Below the pieces are notes generated by a model. The model did not search any database. It had not been told where the DNA came from and saw only the letters and a program-made list of their open reading frames with translations. From Streptomyces sp. Je 1-79 (GTDB lineage Bacteria > Actinomycetota > Actinomycetes > Streptomycetales > Streptomycetaceae), in assembly GCF_025195125.1 (NCBI RefSeq), contig NZ_JAMGSL010000002.1, positions 248,001 through 312,000 of the forward strand: DNA of 64,000 nt. The letters are read 5' to 3'. Shown one piece after another: positions 36,462 through 44,384 of this stretch (its first letter is position 1; each line of letters begins with the position of its first letter). The position numbers were made by a program, and so were the translations under genes.

Positions 36462-37856
36462 TCAGCTCGAAAGGCGGGCCAGGATCAGCGGACCGAGGTC
36501 CGTGACGTCACCCGCGCCCATCGTCAGAACGAGATCACCGGGCCTGGCCATTCCCGCGACGACGTCCGCGACCGCGCCCTTGTCGTGCACCGGCGTCACG
36601 TCCGCGCCGGCCGCGCGGGCCGCCGAGATGATCAGCTCGCTGGTGATCCCGGGGATCGGGTCCTCGCGGGCCGGGTAGATGTCCAGGACCACGGAGGCGT
36701 CGGCGAGGGCCAGGGCGTCGCCCATCTCCTTGCCGAGCTCCTGCGTGCGGGAGAAGAGGTGGGGCTGGAAGACGACCAGGAGGCGAGCGGCCCCGGCGGC
36801 GCCGCGCATGGCCTCCAGGTCGGCCGTCATCTCGGTGGGGTGGTGGGCGTACGAGTCGATGACCTGGACACCGGCTGCCTCGCCCTTGAGCTGGAGGCGG
36901 CGGCCGACACCGGTGTACGCGGTGAGGGCCTGGGCCAGCTCCCGGGGGTCGATCCCCATACGGGAGCCGGCGGCGAGGGCGGCGGCGGCGTTGTGGGCGT
37001 AGTGGCGGCCGGGCACCGAGACGGTGAAGGTGATCTCGTCGCCACCCCACAGGGAGACGGTGACCTCGCTGGTCATGCCCTTCGGGGTGATCGCGAGGAT
37101 GCGGACGTCCGCGTCCTCGCCCTCGCCGACCCGGGTGATCTCCAGGCCGTCACGGCCCGCGACCCGGGCGGCCAGCTCGCGCGCGCCCGCGTGCTCGCCG
37201 ACGACCAGGGTCCCGGCCGTCGGGATCTTGTCGACGAACGCCTCGAAGGACTCGTAGATCTCGTCCATCGACGCGTAGTTCGCGTGGTGGTCCAGCTCGA
37301 CGTTGAGGACGATCGCGACGTCGGGGTCGTACTTCTGGAAGCTGCGGTCGCTCTCGTCGGCCTCGGCGACGAAGATCTCGCCCTCGCCGTGGCGGGCGTT
37401 GGTGCCCGGGCCCGCGAGGTCGCCGCCGATGGCGTACGAGGGGTCGAGGCCGAGTTCGGTGAGCGCGACGGCGAGCATCGACGTGGTCGTGGTCTTGCCG
37501 TGCGTGCCGGCGACGGCGATCGTGCTCCGGCTCCGCATCAGCGCGGCGAGCGCGTCGGAGCGGTGGACGACCGGGATGCCGAGCTCGGCGGCGCGGGCCA
37601 GCTCGGGGTTGTCGGCGCGGATGGCGCTGGAGACGACGACGGCGGAGGCGTCGTCGGCGAGGTGGGCGGCGGCGTGGCCGATGTGCACCGTGACCCCGAG
37701 CGCGCGCAGCGACTCGGCGGTCGCGGACTCCTTCGCGTCGCTGCCGGCGACCTTCGCTCCCCGCTGGGCGAGGATCTTCGCGATGCCCGACATTCCGGCA
37801 CCGCCGATGCCGATGAAGTGCGGCCGTTCCATGGCGGCAGGGATGGCGGGTGCCAT
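36462..37856 (-). CDS. murC: UDP-N-acetylmuramate--L-alanine ligase MurC
   Basis: 464 aa. Mur ligase: N-terminal GIGGAGMSGIAKILA (UDP-MurNAc-binding Rossmann loop), ATP loop AGTHGKTTTTS near 116-126, and SYAHHPTEM in the C-terminal domain, typical of MurC. It adds the first alanine of the peptidoglycan stem peptide in the cytoplasm. The gene is outside the dcw cluster, as usual in Streptomyces, and is followed by msrB. Confidence 0.96.
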   Translation of the reverse strand: MAPAIPAAMERPHFIGIGGAGMSGIAKILAQRGAKVAGSDAKESATAESLRALGVTVHIGHAAAHLADDASAVVVSSAIRADNPELARAAELGIPVVHRSDALAALMRSRSTIAVAGTHGKTTTTSMLAVALTELGLDPSYAIGGDLAGPGTNARHGEGEIFVAEADESDRSFQKYDPDVAIVLNVELDHHANYASMDEIYESFEAFVDKIPTAGTLVVGEHAGARELAARVAGRDGLEITRVGEGEDADVRILAITPKGMTSEVTVSLWGGDEITFTVSVPGRHYAHNAAAALAAGSRMGIDPRELAQALTAYTGVGRRLQLKGEAAGVQVIDSYAHHPTEMTADLEAMRGAAGAARLLVVFQPHLFSRTQELGKEMGDALALADASVVLDIYPAREDPIPGITSELIISAARAAGADVTPVHDKGAVADVVAGMARPGDLVLTMGAGDVTDLGPLILARLSS

Positions 37857-38000
37857 GAGTGTTCTCCCCGGGGTACGACGTACAGGAGGTCCCCAGCCTA
37901 GTGGCTCGCCGTGACCGTCCCGGGCTGACGGCCCCGGGGCCGCCGGACACGGCGCCGCGTCCGGCCCGCGGGCGGGGTGGCACCCGGGGCCGGACGCGGC

Positions 38001-38105
38001 GGTGGCCGTCAGGCGATGACCGTCAGTCGGTCGCGGTGGCCGTCAGGCGGTCGCGCTGGTCGTCAGGCCGTGGCCGTCAGGCGGTGTCGCGGTGGCCGTC
38101 AGGCG
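38001..38105. repeat. Imperfect tandem repeat between murC and the next gene
   Basis: GGTGGCCGTCAGGCG recurs at 38001, 38035, about 38069 (one variant base) and 38091, with a further partial unit at 38055. The last copy contains the TGA stop of the upstream gene (38099-38101), so the array looks like serial duplication of that gene's end. Confidence 0.85.
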
Positions 38106-38563
38106 GTCTCCGCCTCGCTGTGGGCGAAGAGCTTCAGGACCGGGACGCCGACCTTGTGTCTCGCCCGCGACGCCCAGTCCCGGTGGAAGAACTCCTCCAC
38201 GTAGTGGGGGGCCGTCAGGACGATCACCTCGTCCGCCTCGGACTCCTCGACCACGGACTTCATCTTGTCCAGGGGGTGGTCCTCGACCACCTGTCCGACC
38301 GCCTCGCAGCCCGCGTCCCGCAGCGCCTGGAGCGAGTGCTCCAGCGCCTGCTCGGCGGGGAGACGGGCCGCCTTGCCCTCCGGCTTCTCGCCCTCGCGGG
38401 CCGCTTCCTTCAGCTCGCCCATGGCGACGTCGTCGATGGCACGCAGCAGTACATCGGCCTGGTCACCACGGGGCTGCATCAGCACGATGAACGAGATGTC
38501 CTCGTCGCCGTGCAGGGTGGTGACGAATTCCACGTCGACGGACGTGAGGGGCTTCTCGATCAT
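38099..38563 (-). CDS. Conserved streptomycete protein of unknown function
   Basis: 154 aa, acidic and soluble. MIEKPLTSVDVEFVTTLHGDEDISFIVLMQPRG starts a core with ALEHSLQALRDAGCEAVGQVVEDHPLDKM and DEVIVLTAPHYVEEFFHRDW. The alternation of strand and helix resembles universal stress proteins (UspA-like single domain). Relatives have, as I recall, been labelled indole-3-glycerol phosphate synthase, but the barrel and catalytic residues of TrpC are absent and the length is too short. It lies upstream of murC on the same strand. Confidence 0.75.
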   Translation of the reverse strand: MIEKPLTSVDVEFVTTLHGDEDISFIVLMQPRGDQADVLLRAIDDVAMGELKEAAREGEKPEGKAARLPAEQALEHSLQALRDAGCEAVGQVVEDHPLDKMKSVVEESEADEVIVLTAPHYVEEFFHRDWASRARHKVGVPVLKLFAHSEAETA

Positions 38564-38687
38564 CAGAACGCTTGTGAACACCTCAGGAGCCCTTCTGCGG
38601 AAACCATCCTTCCCCGTGCCCGCACGGGGTCTACGGGGGTAAGTGTGCCCAGCGGAAGCTAACCGGAACGACAAATTCCGCCGATTG

Positions 38688-39479
38688 TCAGATCCGACGG
38701 TAGCGGGTGAAAAGGAACCCGGCCTCTTCCAGCAGGGACGCCACGGCGAACCGCTGCGGCACCTCCACCGAGGGCCCTCCGGCGATGCGCTGCGCACCGC
38801 CCGCCGTCATCGTCGGCGAGACCGTCAGACACAGCTCGTCGAGGACCCCGGCCGCCACGAACTGGCCGAGCAGCCGCGGACCGCCCTCGGTCAGCTGGCG
38901 CCGCAGTCCCCGCTCCGCCAGCGCCGCCACCGCGCGGGCCGGCTCGACCCCGGGCCCGTCGCCCGCGATCACCACCTCCGCGCCCGCCTTCATCGCCTCG
39001 GTCATCCGGTCGGCGGGCGCCACGGCGCCGGTCAGGACGAGGGTCGGAACCAGGGGCTCCGTGAAGAGCGGAGCCGAGAAGTCGAGGTCCAGGGAGGCGC
39101 TGACCACGGCGATCACCGGCGCGGGGCCCTGCCCGGCGGCCGCCCGGCGGGCCGCGAAGGCCTCCCGCGCGCGGGCCGGGCGGTACCCCTCCTGGCGTAC
39201 CGTCTGCGCCCCCACCACGATCACGTCGGCGAGCCCGCGCAGCATGCCGAAGATCCGCATGTCGCCGTCGGAGGAGAGCGGCTGGGAGCGGCCGTCGTGC
39301 TGCCCGGCGCCGTCGAGGGAGGAGACCATGTTGGCGCGCAGCCAGGTCTCGTCCGGGCCGAGGCCTGGGTACGCGTAGGCATCGGCCAGCTCGTCCAGGG
39401 ACCACTCCCTGTCACCGGACGTGTCGCGTCCGGCGTCGTCGATGGCTGTCATGTCCGTCACAGGGAACAGGCGTCGCAT
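38688..39479 (-). CDS. Pyrimidine reductase family protein (RibD C-terminal domain)
   Basis: 263 aa. RibD_C/DHFR-like fold: ETWLRANMVSSLDGAGQHDGRSQPLSS, then DVIVVGAQTVRQEGYRP and QLTEGGPRLLGQFVAAGVLDELCLTVSP. It lacks the deaminase domain of full-length RibD, so it may reduce a riboflavin-like intermediate or other pyrimidine. ATG 39479 (MRRLFPVTD) is used; ATG 39452 is possible. It diverges from zapE with only 36 bp between starts. Confidence 0.88.
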   Translation of the reverse strand: MRRLFPVTDMTAIDDAGRDTSGDREWSLDELADAYAYPGLGPDETWLRANMVSSLDGAGQHDGRSQPLSSDGDMRIFGMLRGLADVIVVGAQTVRQEGYRPARAREAFAARRAAAGQGPAPVIAVVSASLDLDFSAPLFTEPLVPTLVLTGAVAPADRMTEAMKAGAEVVIAGDGPGVEPARAVAALAERGLRRQLTEGGPRLLGQFVAAGVLDELCLTVSPTMTAGGAQRIAGGPSVEVPQRFAVASLLEEAGFLFTRYRRI

Positions 39480-39515
39480 CCTCGCAGTCTGACACGGCGC
39501 ATAGAGTGGGGAACT

Positions 39516-40631
39516 GTGTCGACCCGTGCCTCCCACGCCTCCCCCGCCATAACCGAAGCGGCTTCCTCCGAAGCGGCTCCGGTCTCCCTGTGCGTCCGGG
39601 AGCCCCACGTCCCCGCCGACCGTCTCGTCGCGGAGATGGTCCCGCCGCCGCGCTTCGACTCGGTCCGCTTCGACACGTACATCCCGGACCCGAACCAGCC
39701 GAGCCAGACCGACGCGGTCAAGGCCCTGAGCTCCTTCGCCGAGGGCCTCGGCGGCGCCCACGCCTCCGGCGCCGGCCGGCGCCCCGGCCTCAGCCGCTGG
39801 TTCGCGAAGAAGCCGGCCGCTCCCAGCGGTCCGCGCGGCGTCTACCTCGACGGCGGCTACGGCGTCGGCAAGACGCACCTGCTCGCCTCCCTCTGGCACG
39901 CCACTCCCGCCGAGCCGGGCCTCAAGGCCTTCGGCACGTTCGTGGAGCTGACGAACCTCGTGGGTGCGCTGGGCTTCCAGCAGACGGTACGGACCCTCAG
40001 CGGACACCGGCTGCTCTGCATCGACGAGTTCGAACTGGACGACCCGGGCGACACCGTCCTGGTCTCCTCCCTGCTCAGCCGGCTGGTCGAGGAGGGTGTG
40101 GCGCTCGCCGCCACCTCCAACACGCTGCCGGGCAAGCTGGGCGAGGGCCGGTTCGCCGCCGCCGACTTCCTGCGCGAGATCCAGGGCCTCTCCGCCCACT
40201 TCCGTCCGCTGCGGATCGACGGCGAGGACTACCGCCACCGCGGGCTGCCCGAGGCACCGGCCCCGTACTCCGACGAACAGGTGACGAAGGCCGCGTACGC
40301 CACCCCGGGCGCCTCGCTCGACGACTTCCCGCACCTGCTCGACCACCTGGCCAAGGTCCACCCCAGCCGGTACGGCGCGCTCACCGACGACCTGACGGCG
40401 GTCTGCCTCACGGACGTGACCGCGGTCCCGGACCAGTCGACGGCGCTGCGGCTCGTCGTCCTCGCCGACCGGCTGTACGACCGCGAGGTCCCGGTGCTCG
40501 CCTCCGGGCTCCCCTTCGACCGCCTCTTCAGTGAAGAGATGCTGAAGGGCGGGTACCGCAAGAAGTACTTCCGGGCGATCTCCCGGCTCACGGCGCTGGC
40601 ACGGGACGCGAAGGGCTTGGTCGGGCAGTAG
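39516..40631 (+). CDS. zapE: Cell division protein ZapE (AFG1-like ATPase)
   Basis: 371 aa. Walker A LDGGYGVGKTHLL (111-123), Walker B LLCIDEFELDD, sensor LAATSNTLPGKLGEGRF and the C-terminal KKYFRAISRL match the AFG1/ZapE family. In E. coli ZapE acts on FtsZ at division; mitochondrial AFG1 is linked to protein quality control. The first 30 residues are a variable Ala/Ser extension. GTG 39516 follows GGGGAACT. Confidence 0.92.
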   Translation: MSTRASHASPAITEAASSEAAPVSLCVREPHVPADRLVAEMVPPPRFDSVRFDTYIPDPNQPSQTDAVKALSSFAEGLGGAHASGAGRRPGLSRWFAKKPAAPSGPRGVYLDGGYGVGKTHLLASLWHATPAEPGLKAFGTFVELTNLVGALGFQQTVRTLSGHRLLCIDEFELDDPGDTVLVSSLLSRLVEEGVALAATSNTLPGKLGEGRFAAADFLREIQGLSAHFRPLRIDGEDYRHRGLPEAPAPYSDEQVTKAAYATPGASLDDFPHLLDHLAKVHPSRYGALTDDLTAVCLTDVTAVPDQSTALRLVVLADRLYDREVPVLASGLPFDRLFSEEMLKGGYRKKYFRAISRLTALARDAKGLVGQ

Positions 40632-40665
40632 GTTGGGGGCCATACCCGATCGAAAGGGATTCACC

Positions 40666-41091
40666 ATGGCCACCGTCCGTCACGCCCACACCGTCTGGGA
40701 GGGCGACCTCCTCAAGGGCAAGGGCGTCGTCACCCTCGACTCCTCCGGCCTCGGTTCGTACGACGTCTCCTGGCCGGCCCGCACCGAGGAGCCGAACGGC
40801 AGGACCAGCCCCGAGGAGCTGATCGCGGCCGCGCACTCCTCCTGCTTCTCGATGGCCTTCTCCAACGGCCTGGCCAAGGCGGGCAACCCGCCCACCCGCC
40901 TGGAGACCAAGGCCGATGTCACCTTCCAGCCCGGCGAGGGCATCACGGGCATCCACCTGACCGTGCGCGGAGAGGTCCCCGGCCTGGACGCGGACGAGTT
41001 CAAGGCGCTGGCCGAGGACGCCAAGAAGAACTGCCCCGTCAGCCAGGCGCTCACCGGCACGACGATCACGCTCACCGCCGAACTCGCCTGA
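40666..41091 (+). CDS. OsmC family peroxiredoxin-like protein
   Basis: 141 aa. The two redox cysteines lie in AAAHSSCFSMAFSN and KKNCPVSQALTG, with the Glu of SPEELIAAAH. OsmC/Ohr-type proteins reduce organic hydroperoxides using lipoyl or other thiols. ATG 40666 has a GAAAGGGA site. It begins 34 bp after zapE and may share its transcript. Confidence 0.93.
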   Translation: MATVRHAHTVWEGDLLKGKGVVTLDSSGLGSYDVSWPARTEEPNGRTSPEELIAAAHSSCFSMAFSNGLAKAGNPPTRLETKADVTFQPGEGITGIHLTVRGEVPGLDADEFKALAEDAKKNCPVSQALTGTTITLTAELA

Positions 41092-41192
41092 CACCCACGC
41101 CACATGAGGCCGTTGTGGCCCGCATGGTTCACCTGCCACCAGGGTGCGTGATACACACATGCGGGTCACACGTCACAGCACACACCTGTCCT

Positions 41193-41223
41193 CCCCCATA
41201 GCCTTCGGCATGGGGGTACCCCC
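41193..41223. repeat. Palindromic element with alternative hairpins before phoX-like gene
   Basis: CCCCCAT (41193-41199) pairs with ATGGGGG (41210-41216), while GGGGGTACCCCC (41212-41223) is itself a perfect palindrome, so the two structures exclude each other. It ends 20 bp before the start codon. I recall comparable CCCCC/GGGGGTACCCC elements dispersed in streptomycete genomes. Confidence 0.6.
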
Positions 41224-41243
41224 ACAGGAAAGTGGGTTGCCTC

Positions 41244-42602
41244 ATGTCCGCAACACGACGTCAGCTCCTGTCCCGCACCGGCGCGTCCGTCGCCGGCATC
41301 GCCTTCACGGGCGCCTTCACCGAGCTCTTCGCCGGCACGTCCGCCGCCCGTGGTCACGCCGGCTACGGCCCGCTGGTCCCGGACCCCGACGGCCTGCTCG
41401 ACCTCCCCGAGGGCTTCCGCTACCGGGTCCTCTCGCGCGAGGGAGAGCCGCTCCGTTCCGACGAGGGCCCCGTACCCAGCAACTTCGACGGCATGGCCGC
41501 CTTCGCCGGCCGCCGTGGGCGCGTCCATCTGGTCCGCAACCACGAGAACCGCGCCACCGGCCGCATCGGGGTCCCGACCGTCGAGGGCCTGACCTACGAC
41601 CCCGCCGGGAAGGGCGGCTGTACGGCGCTCACGCTCGACGGGTGCGGCGACGTCCTCGACGAGCGCGTCGCGATCGCCGGCACGGCCGTCAACTGCGCCG
41701 GTGGGCCGACGCCTTGGGGCACCTGGCTCACCTGCGAGGAGACCGAGGACAAGGCCGGGACCAACGGCTACACCAAGGACCACGGCTTCATCTTCGAGGT
41801 CGACGGGGCCGACCCGCACCGCACCGGAGCCGTACCCCTCACGGCCATGGGCCGCTTCCAGCACGAGGCGATCGCCGTCGACCCGCACAGCGGGATCGTG
41901 TACGAGACGGAGGACGCCTTCGAGCGGCCGTTCGGGCTCTTCTACCGCTTCCTGCCCGAGGTGCCTATGGGCGGCCGCCGCTCGCTGCGCGCGGGCGGGG
42001 AGCTCCAGGCGATGCGGGTGCCGGGCGTGGCCGACCTCTCCGTGGTCCAGGAGACCGGGGCGACCTTCGACCGCGTCGAGTGGGTGCCGGTACCGGACCC
42101 GCTGGCGGTCGAGACCCCCATCAGGCACCAGGACTTCGGTCCGAAGGGCATCACCCACGCCCAGAAGCTGGAGGGCTGCTACTGGGGCGGCCGGTCCGTC
42201 TACTTCGTCTCGTCCTTCGCCCGCACCGGCGACGGCTCCGGCGCGACCCACTTCGGCCAGGTGTGGAAGTACGAGCCGCACCGCCGCCGTCTGACGCTCG
42301 TCGTCGTCTTCGGCCCGAGCACCGACATCCAGCTCCCCGGCGAGTCGCCGGACAACATCTGCCTCGCCCCGAGCGGCGGGCTGATGGTCTGCGAGGACGG
42401 CAACGGGGCGCAGCACGTGTACGGGGTGAGCAGGCGGGGCGAGGTGTACGCGGTGGCGCGCGGGGCGCAGAACATCGGCACCCCCGCGGAGCCGGAGTGG
42501 GGCGAGTTCGCGGGCGTCACGTTCTCCCCGGACGGCCGGACGATGTACGTCAACTGCTACACGCCCGGCACGACGTTCGCGGTGACGGGCCCGTGGTGCT
42601 GA
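41244..42602 (+). CDS. PhoX family (DUF839) secreted phosphatase-like protein
   Basis: 452 aa. The N-terminus MSATRRQLLSRTGASVAG carries a twin-arginine motif, so export is by Tat after cofactor loading. The body matches DUF839/PhoX beta-propeller proteins: VRNHENRA, GGPTPWGTWLTCEET, FQHEAIAVDPHSG and ESPDNICLAPSGGLMVCEDG. PhoX binds iron and calcium and is an alkaline phosphatase. The next gene is a polyphosphate kinase, which supports a phosphate theme. Start 41244 is preferred because it puts RR close to the N-terminus. Confidence 0.88.
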   Translation: MSATRRQLLSRTGASVAGIAFTGAFTELFAGTSAARGHAGYGPLVPDPDGLLDLPEGFRYRVLSREGEPLRSDEGPVPSNFDGMAAFAGRRGRVHLVRNHENRATGRIGVPTVEGLTYDPAGKGGCTALTLDGCGDVLDERVAIAGTAVNCAGGPTPWGTWLTCEETEDKAGTNGYTKDHGFIFEVDGADPHRTGAVPLTAMGRFQHEAIAVDPHSGIVYETEDAFERPFGLFYRFLPEVPMGGRRSLRAGGELQAMRVPGVADLSVVQETGATFDRVEWVPVPDPLAVETPIRHQDFGPKGITHAQKLEGCYWGGRSVYFVSSFARTGDGSGATHFGQVWKYEPHRRRLTLVVVFGPSTDIQLPGESPDNICLAPSGGLMVCEDGNGAQHVYGVSRRGEVYAVARGAQNIGTPAEPEWGEFAGVTFSPDGRTMYVNCYTPGTTFAVTGPWC

Positions 42603-42687
42603 CGTAGGCCCGGCGCCCCGGTCGCGCGGCCGTCCGTTCCGGCGCAGGATCGGGGGGAGGTGCCGGGCGGACGGGAAGGGTCGCGAG

Positions 42688-43656
42688 GTGGCGAAGAAGG
42701 ACGGCAAGCGGGACGGGAAGCGGAAGGCCGGGGCGGAGAAGGAGGGGAAGCGGAAGGCCGGGGCGGAGAAGGACGGCGCGAAGAGGGACGGCGCTCCGCG
42801 GCTCCTCCCGGCGAAGGACCCGGTCCTGCGTGAGCTGCTGCGCGTGCCCGTCGGCAGGCCCGTCGACCTCGCCTCGTACTCCGCCTCGGAGATCACGGCC
42901 GGGCCGGCGGGCAAGGCGGCGGGGATCGAGGCGTCGGCGCTGCTGGCGCCCCGCCTCGCCGACCTCCAGGAGCGCCTGTACGCGGCGAGCACGGCCGGTG
43001 ACCGCCGCCGGCTGCTGCTCGTCCTCCAGGGCATGGACACCAGCGGCAAGGGCGGCACGGTCAAGCATGTGATCGGCTACTTCAACCCCTCGGGCTGCCG
43101 GATCCGCGCCTTCAAGGCGCCCACGGCGGAGGAGCGCGGCCACCCGTTCCTCTGGCGGGTCGCACGGGCCCTGCCGGTGCCGGGCGAGATCGGCATCTTC
43201 GACCGCTCGCACTACGAGGACGTCCTCATCGCCCGCGTGCGGGAGCTGGGCCCCCGCCGCGACCTCGGCCGCCGCTACGGCCAGATCAACCGCTGGGAGG
43301 AGTCCCTCGTCGACGACGGGGTGACGATCGTCAAGGTCTTCCTCCACATCTCGTACGAGGAACAGCGCACCCGGCTCCTTCAGCGCCTGGACAACCCCGA
43401 CAAGCACTGGAAGTTCAACACGGGCGACATCGAGGAGCGCGCGCTGTGGCCGGCGTACCAGGAGGCGTACGAGCTGGCGCTGGAACGCTGCTCGACCGAC
43501 GAGGCGCCCTGGTACGTGGTCCCGGCCGACCGCAAGTGGTACCGCAACTGGGCCATCGGCAAGCTGCTCCTGGAACACCTGGAGGCCCTGGACCCGCGCT
43601 ATCCGCCGGGAGACTTCGACGTGGCGGAGGCCCGGAAGAGGCTACTGGCCACGTGA
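42688..43656 (+). CDS. ppk2: Polyphosphate kinase 2 family protein
   Basis: 322 aa. Walker A LQGMDTSGKGGTVKH (113-127), Walker B FDRSHYEDVLIARV and the lid RYGQINRWEE are typical of PPK2. It transfers phosphate between polyphosphate and nucleotides. The first 36 residues are a Lys/Arg-rich extension containing two copies of GKRKAGAEK(E/D), from a 30-bp repeat; this basic tail could bind polyphosphate or nucleic acid. GTG 42688 is used. It lies 85 bp after the PhoX-like gene on the same strand. Confidence 0.93.
   Translation: MAKKDGKRDGKRKAGAEKEGKRKAGAEKDGAKRDGAPRLLPAKDPVLRELLRVPVGRPVDLASYSASEITAGPAGKAAGIEASALLAPRLADLQERLYAASTAGDRRRLLLVLQGMDTSGKGGTVKHVIGYFNPSGCRIRAFKAPTAEERGHPFLWRVARALPVPGEIGIFDRSHYEDVLIARVRELGPRRDLGRRYGQINRWEESLVDDGVTIVKVFLHISYEEQRTRLLQRLDNPDKHWKFNTGDIEERALWPAYQEAYELALERCSTDEAPWYVVPADRKWYRNWAIGKLLLEHLEALDPRYPPGDFDVAEARKRLLAT
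42715..42774. repeat. Two-copy 30-bp in-frame repeat in ppk2
   Basis: Two nearly identical 30-bp units (42715-42744 and 42745-42774, one base different at the end) encode GKRKAGAEKE and GKRKAGAEKD in the N-terminal basic tail. Confidence 0.9.
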
Positions 43657-43848
43657 CCGGCGCCGCCTGTCGAGGGTGCGCCGGAGGCCGGTTTCCGGGC
43701 GGTCGCCCGGGAGGACGCCGCCGCCACCCAGGACCCAGACCGGCCACAACTTGCCCTCGGCCCGACGCCGACGCTCGCCAACCTCACCCCTCGGATGATC
43801 TGCTTTACTGTCGCCTTCAAGATCATGAACGAGTCTCTTGGAGGTCCC

Positions 43849-44274
43849 ATGAAGCTGCGCGGGAAGAGCGTTGCGCTGACCCTGCTGCTCAGCACGGCGG
43901 GTCTGATCGGTCTGTCAACGCCGGCACACGCTGCCTCCAGTGCCAAAGCAGAAAGCGCGTGCGGGTCCGGCTACCGCGTGATCGACGGAATGCCACTGTC
44001 AAGAGACCAGACCACCTATGACTGGGCCACCGTATTCCTGCTCTACAACGGAAGCACGGGGAAGAACTGCGTCGTCACCGTGCGCGACGAGCCGGAATTC
44101 AAGGTGAACATGAGCGCGAAGGTTCGGGTGTACGGCGGCTCCTGGATTCAGGACACGGACCACTACTCCTCCTACGCCGGGCCGGTCTACGTCTCGGCCG
44201 CAGGCAAGTGCGTCCAGTTTCACGGTATGAGCAATGGCAGCGAATACACGAGCCCGTGGGGTCACTGCGGCTAG
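43849..44274 (+). CDS. Secreted SapA-like (spore-associated) protein
   Basis: 141 aa from ATG 43849, with GGAGG five bases upstream. Residues 1-30 are a Sec signal ending TPAHAAS. The mature part, with ACGSGYRVIDGMPL, TVFLLYNGSTGKNCVVTVR, YSSYAGPVYVSAAGKCVQF and four cysteines, resembles what I remember of spore-associated protein A homologues: small beta-rich extracellular proteins. Codon use is slightly less GC-biased than neighbours (tca, aaa, gaa codons), suggesting more recent acquisition. Role unknown. Confidence 0.72.
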   Translation: MKLRGKSVALTLLLSTAGLIGLSTPAHAASSAKAESACGSGYRVIDGMPLSRDQTTYDWATVFLLYNGSTGKNCVVTVRDEPEFKVNMSAKVRVYGGSWIQDTDHYSSYAGPVYVSAAGKCVQFHGMSNGSEYTSPWGHCG

Positions 44275-44384
44275 CCGCCTGGCCGTCAGCTGAGGCGATG
44301 GTCCGTCAGCTCGCCGTGTGGACGCGCGCGCTGCTGCTGTCGAGCCGCGAGCGTTGAAGCCGCACGATCGGATAAATTCCGTTC

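Noticed and set aside
38099..38563. Indole-3-glycerol phosphate synthase
   Set aside because: The protein is 154 aa without barrel or catalytic residues; the name, if applied to relatives, appears to be an annotation error.
41127..41137. PHO box (GTTCACCTGCC) before the PhoX-like gene
   Set aside because: Only one 11-bp half is present. A PhoP site needs at least two direct units, and the next 11 bases do not match.
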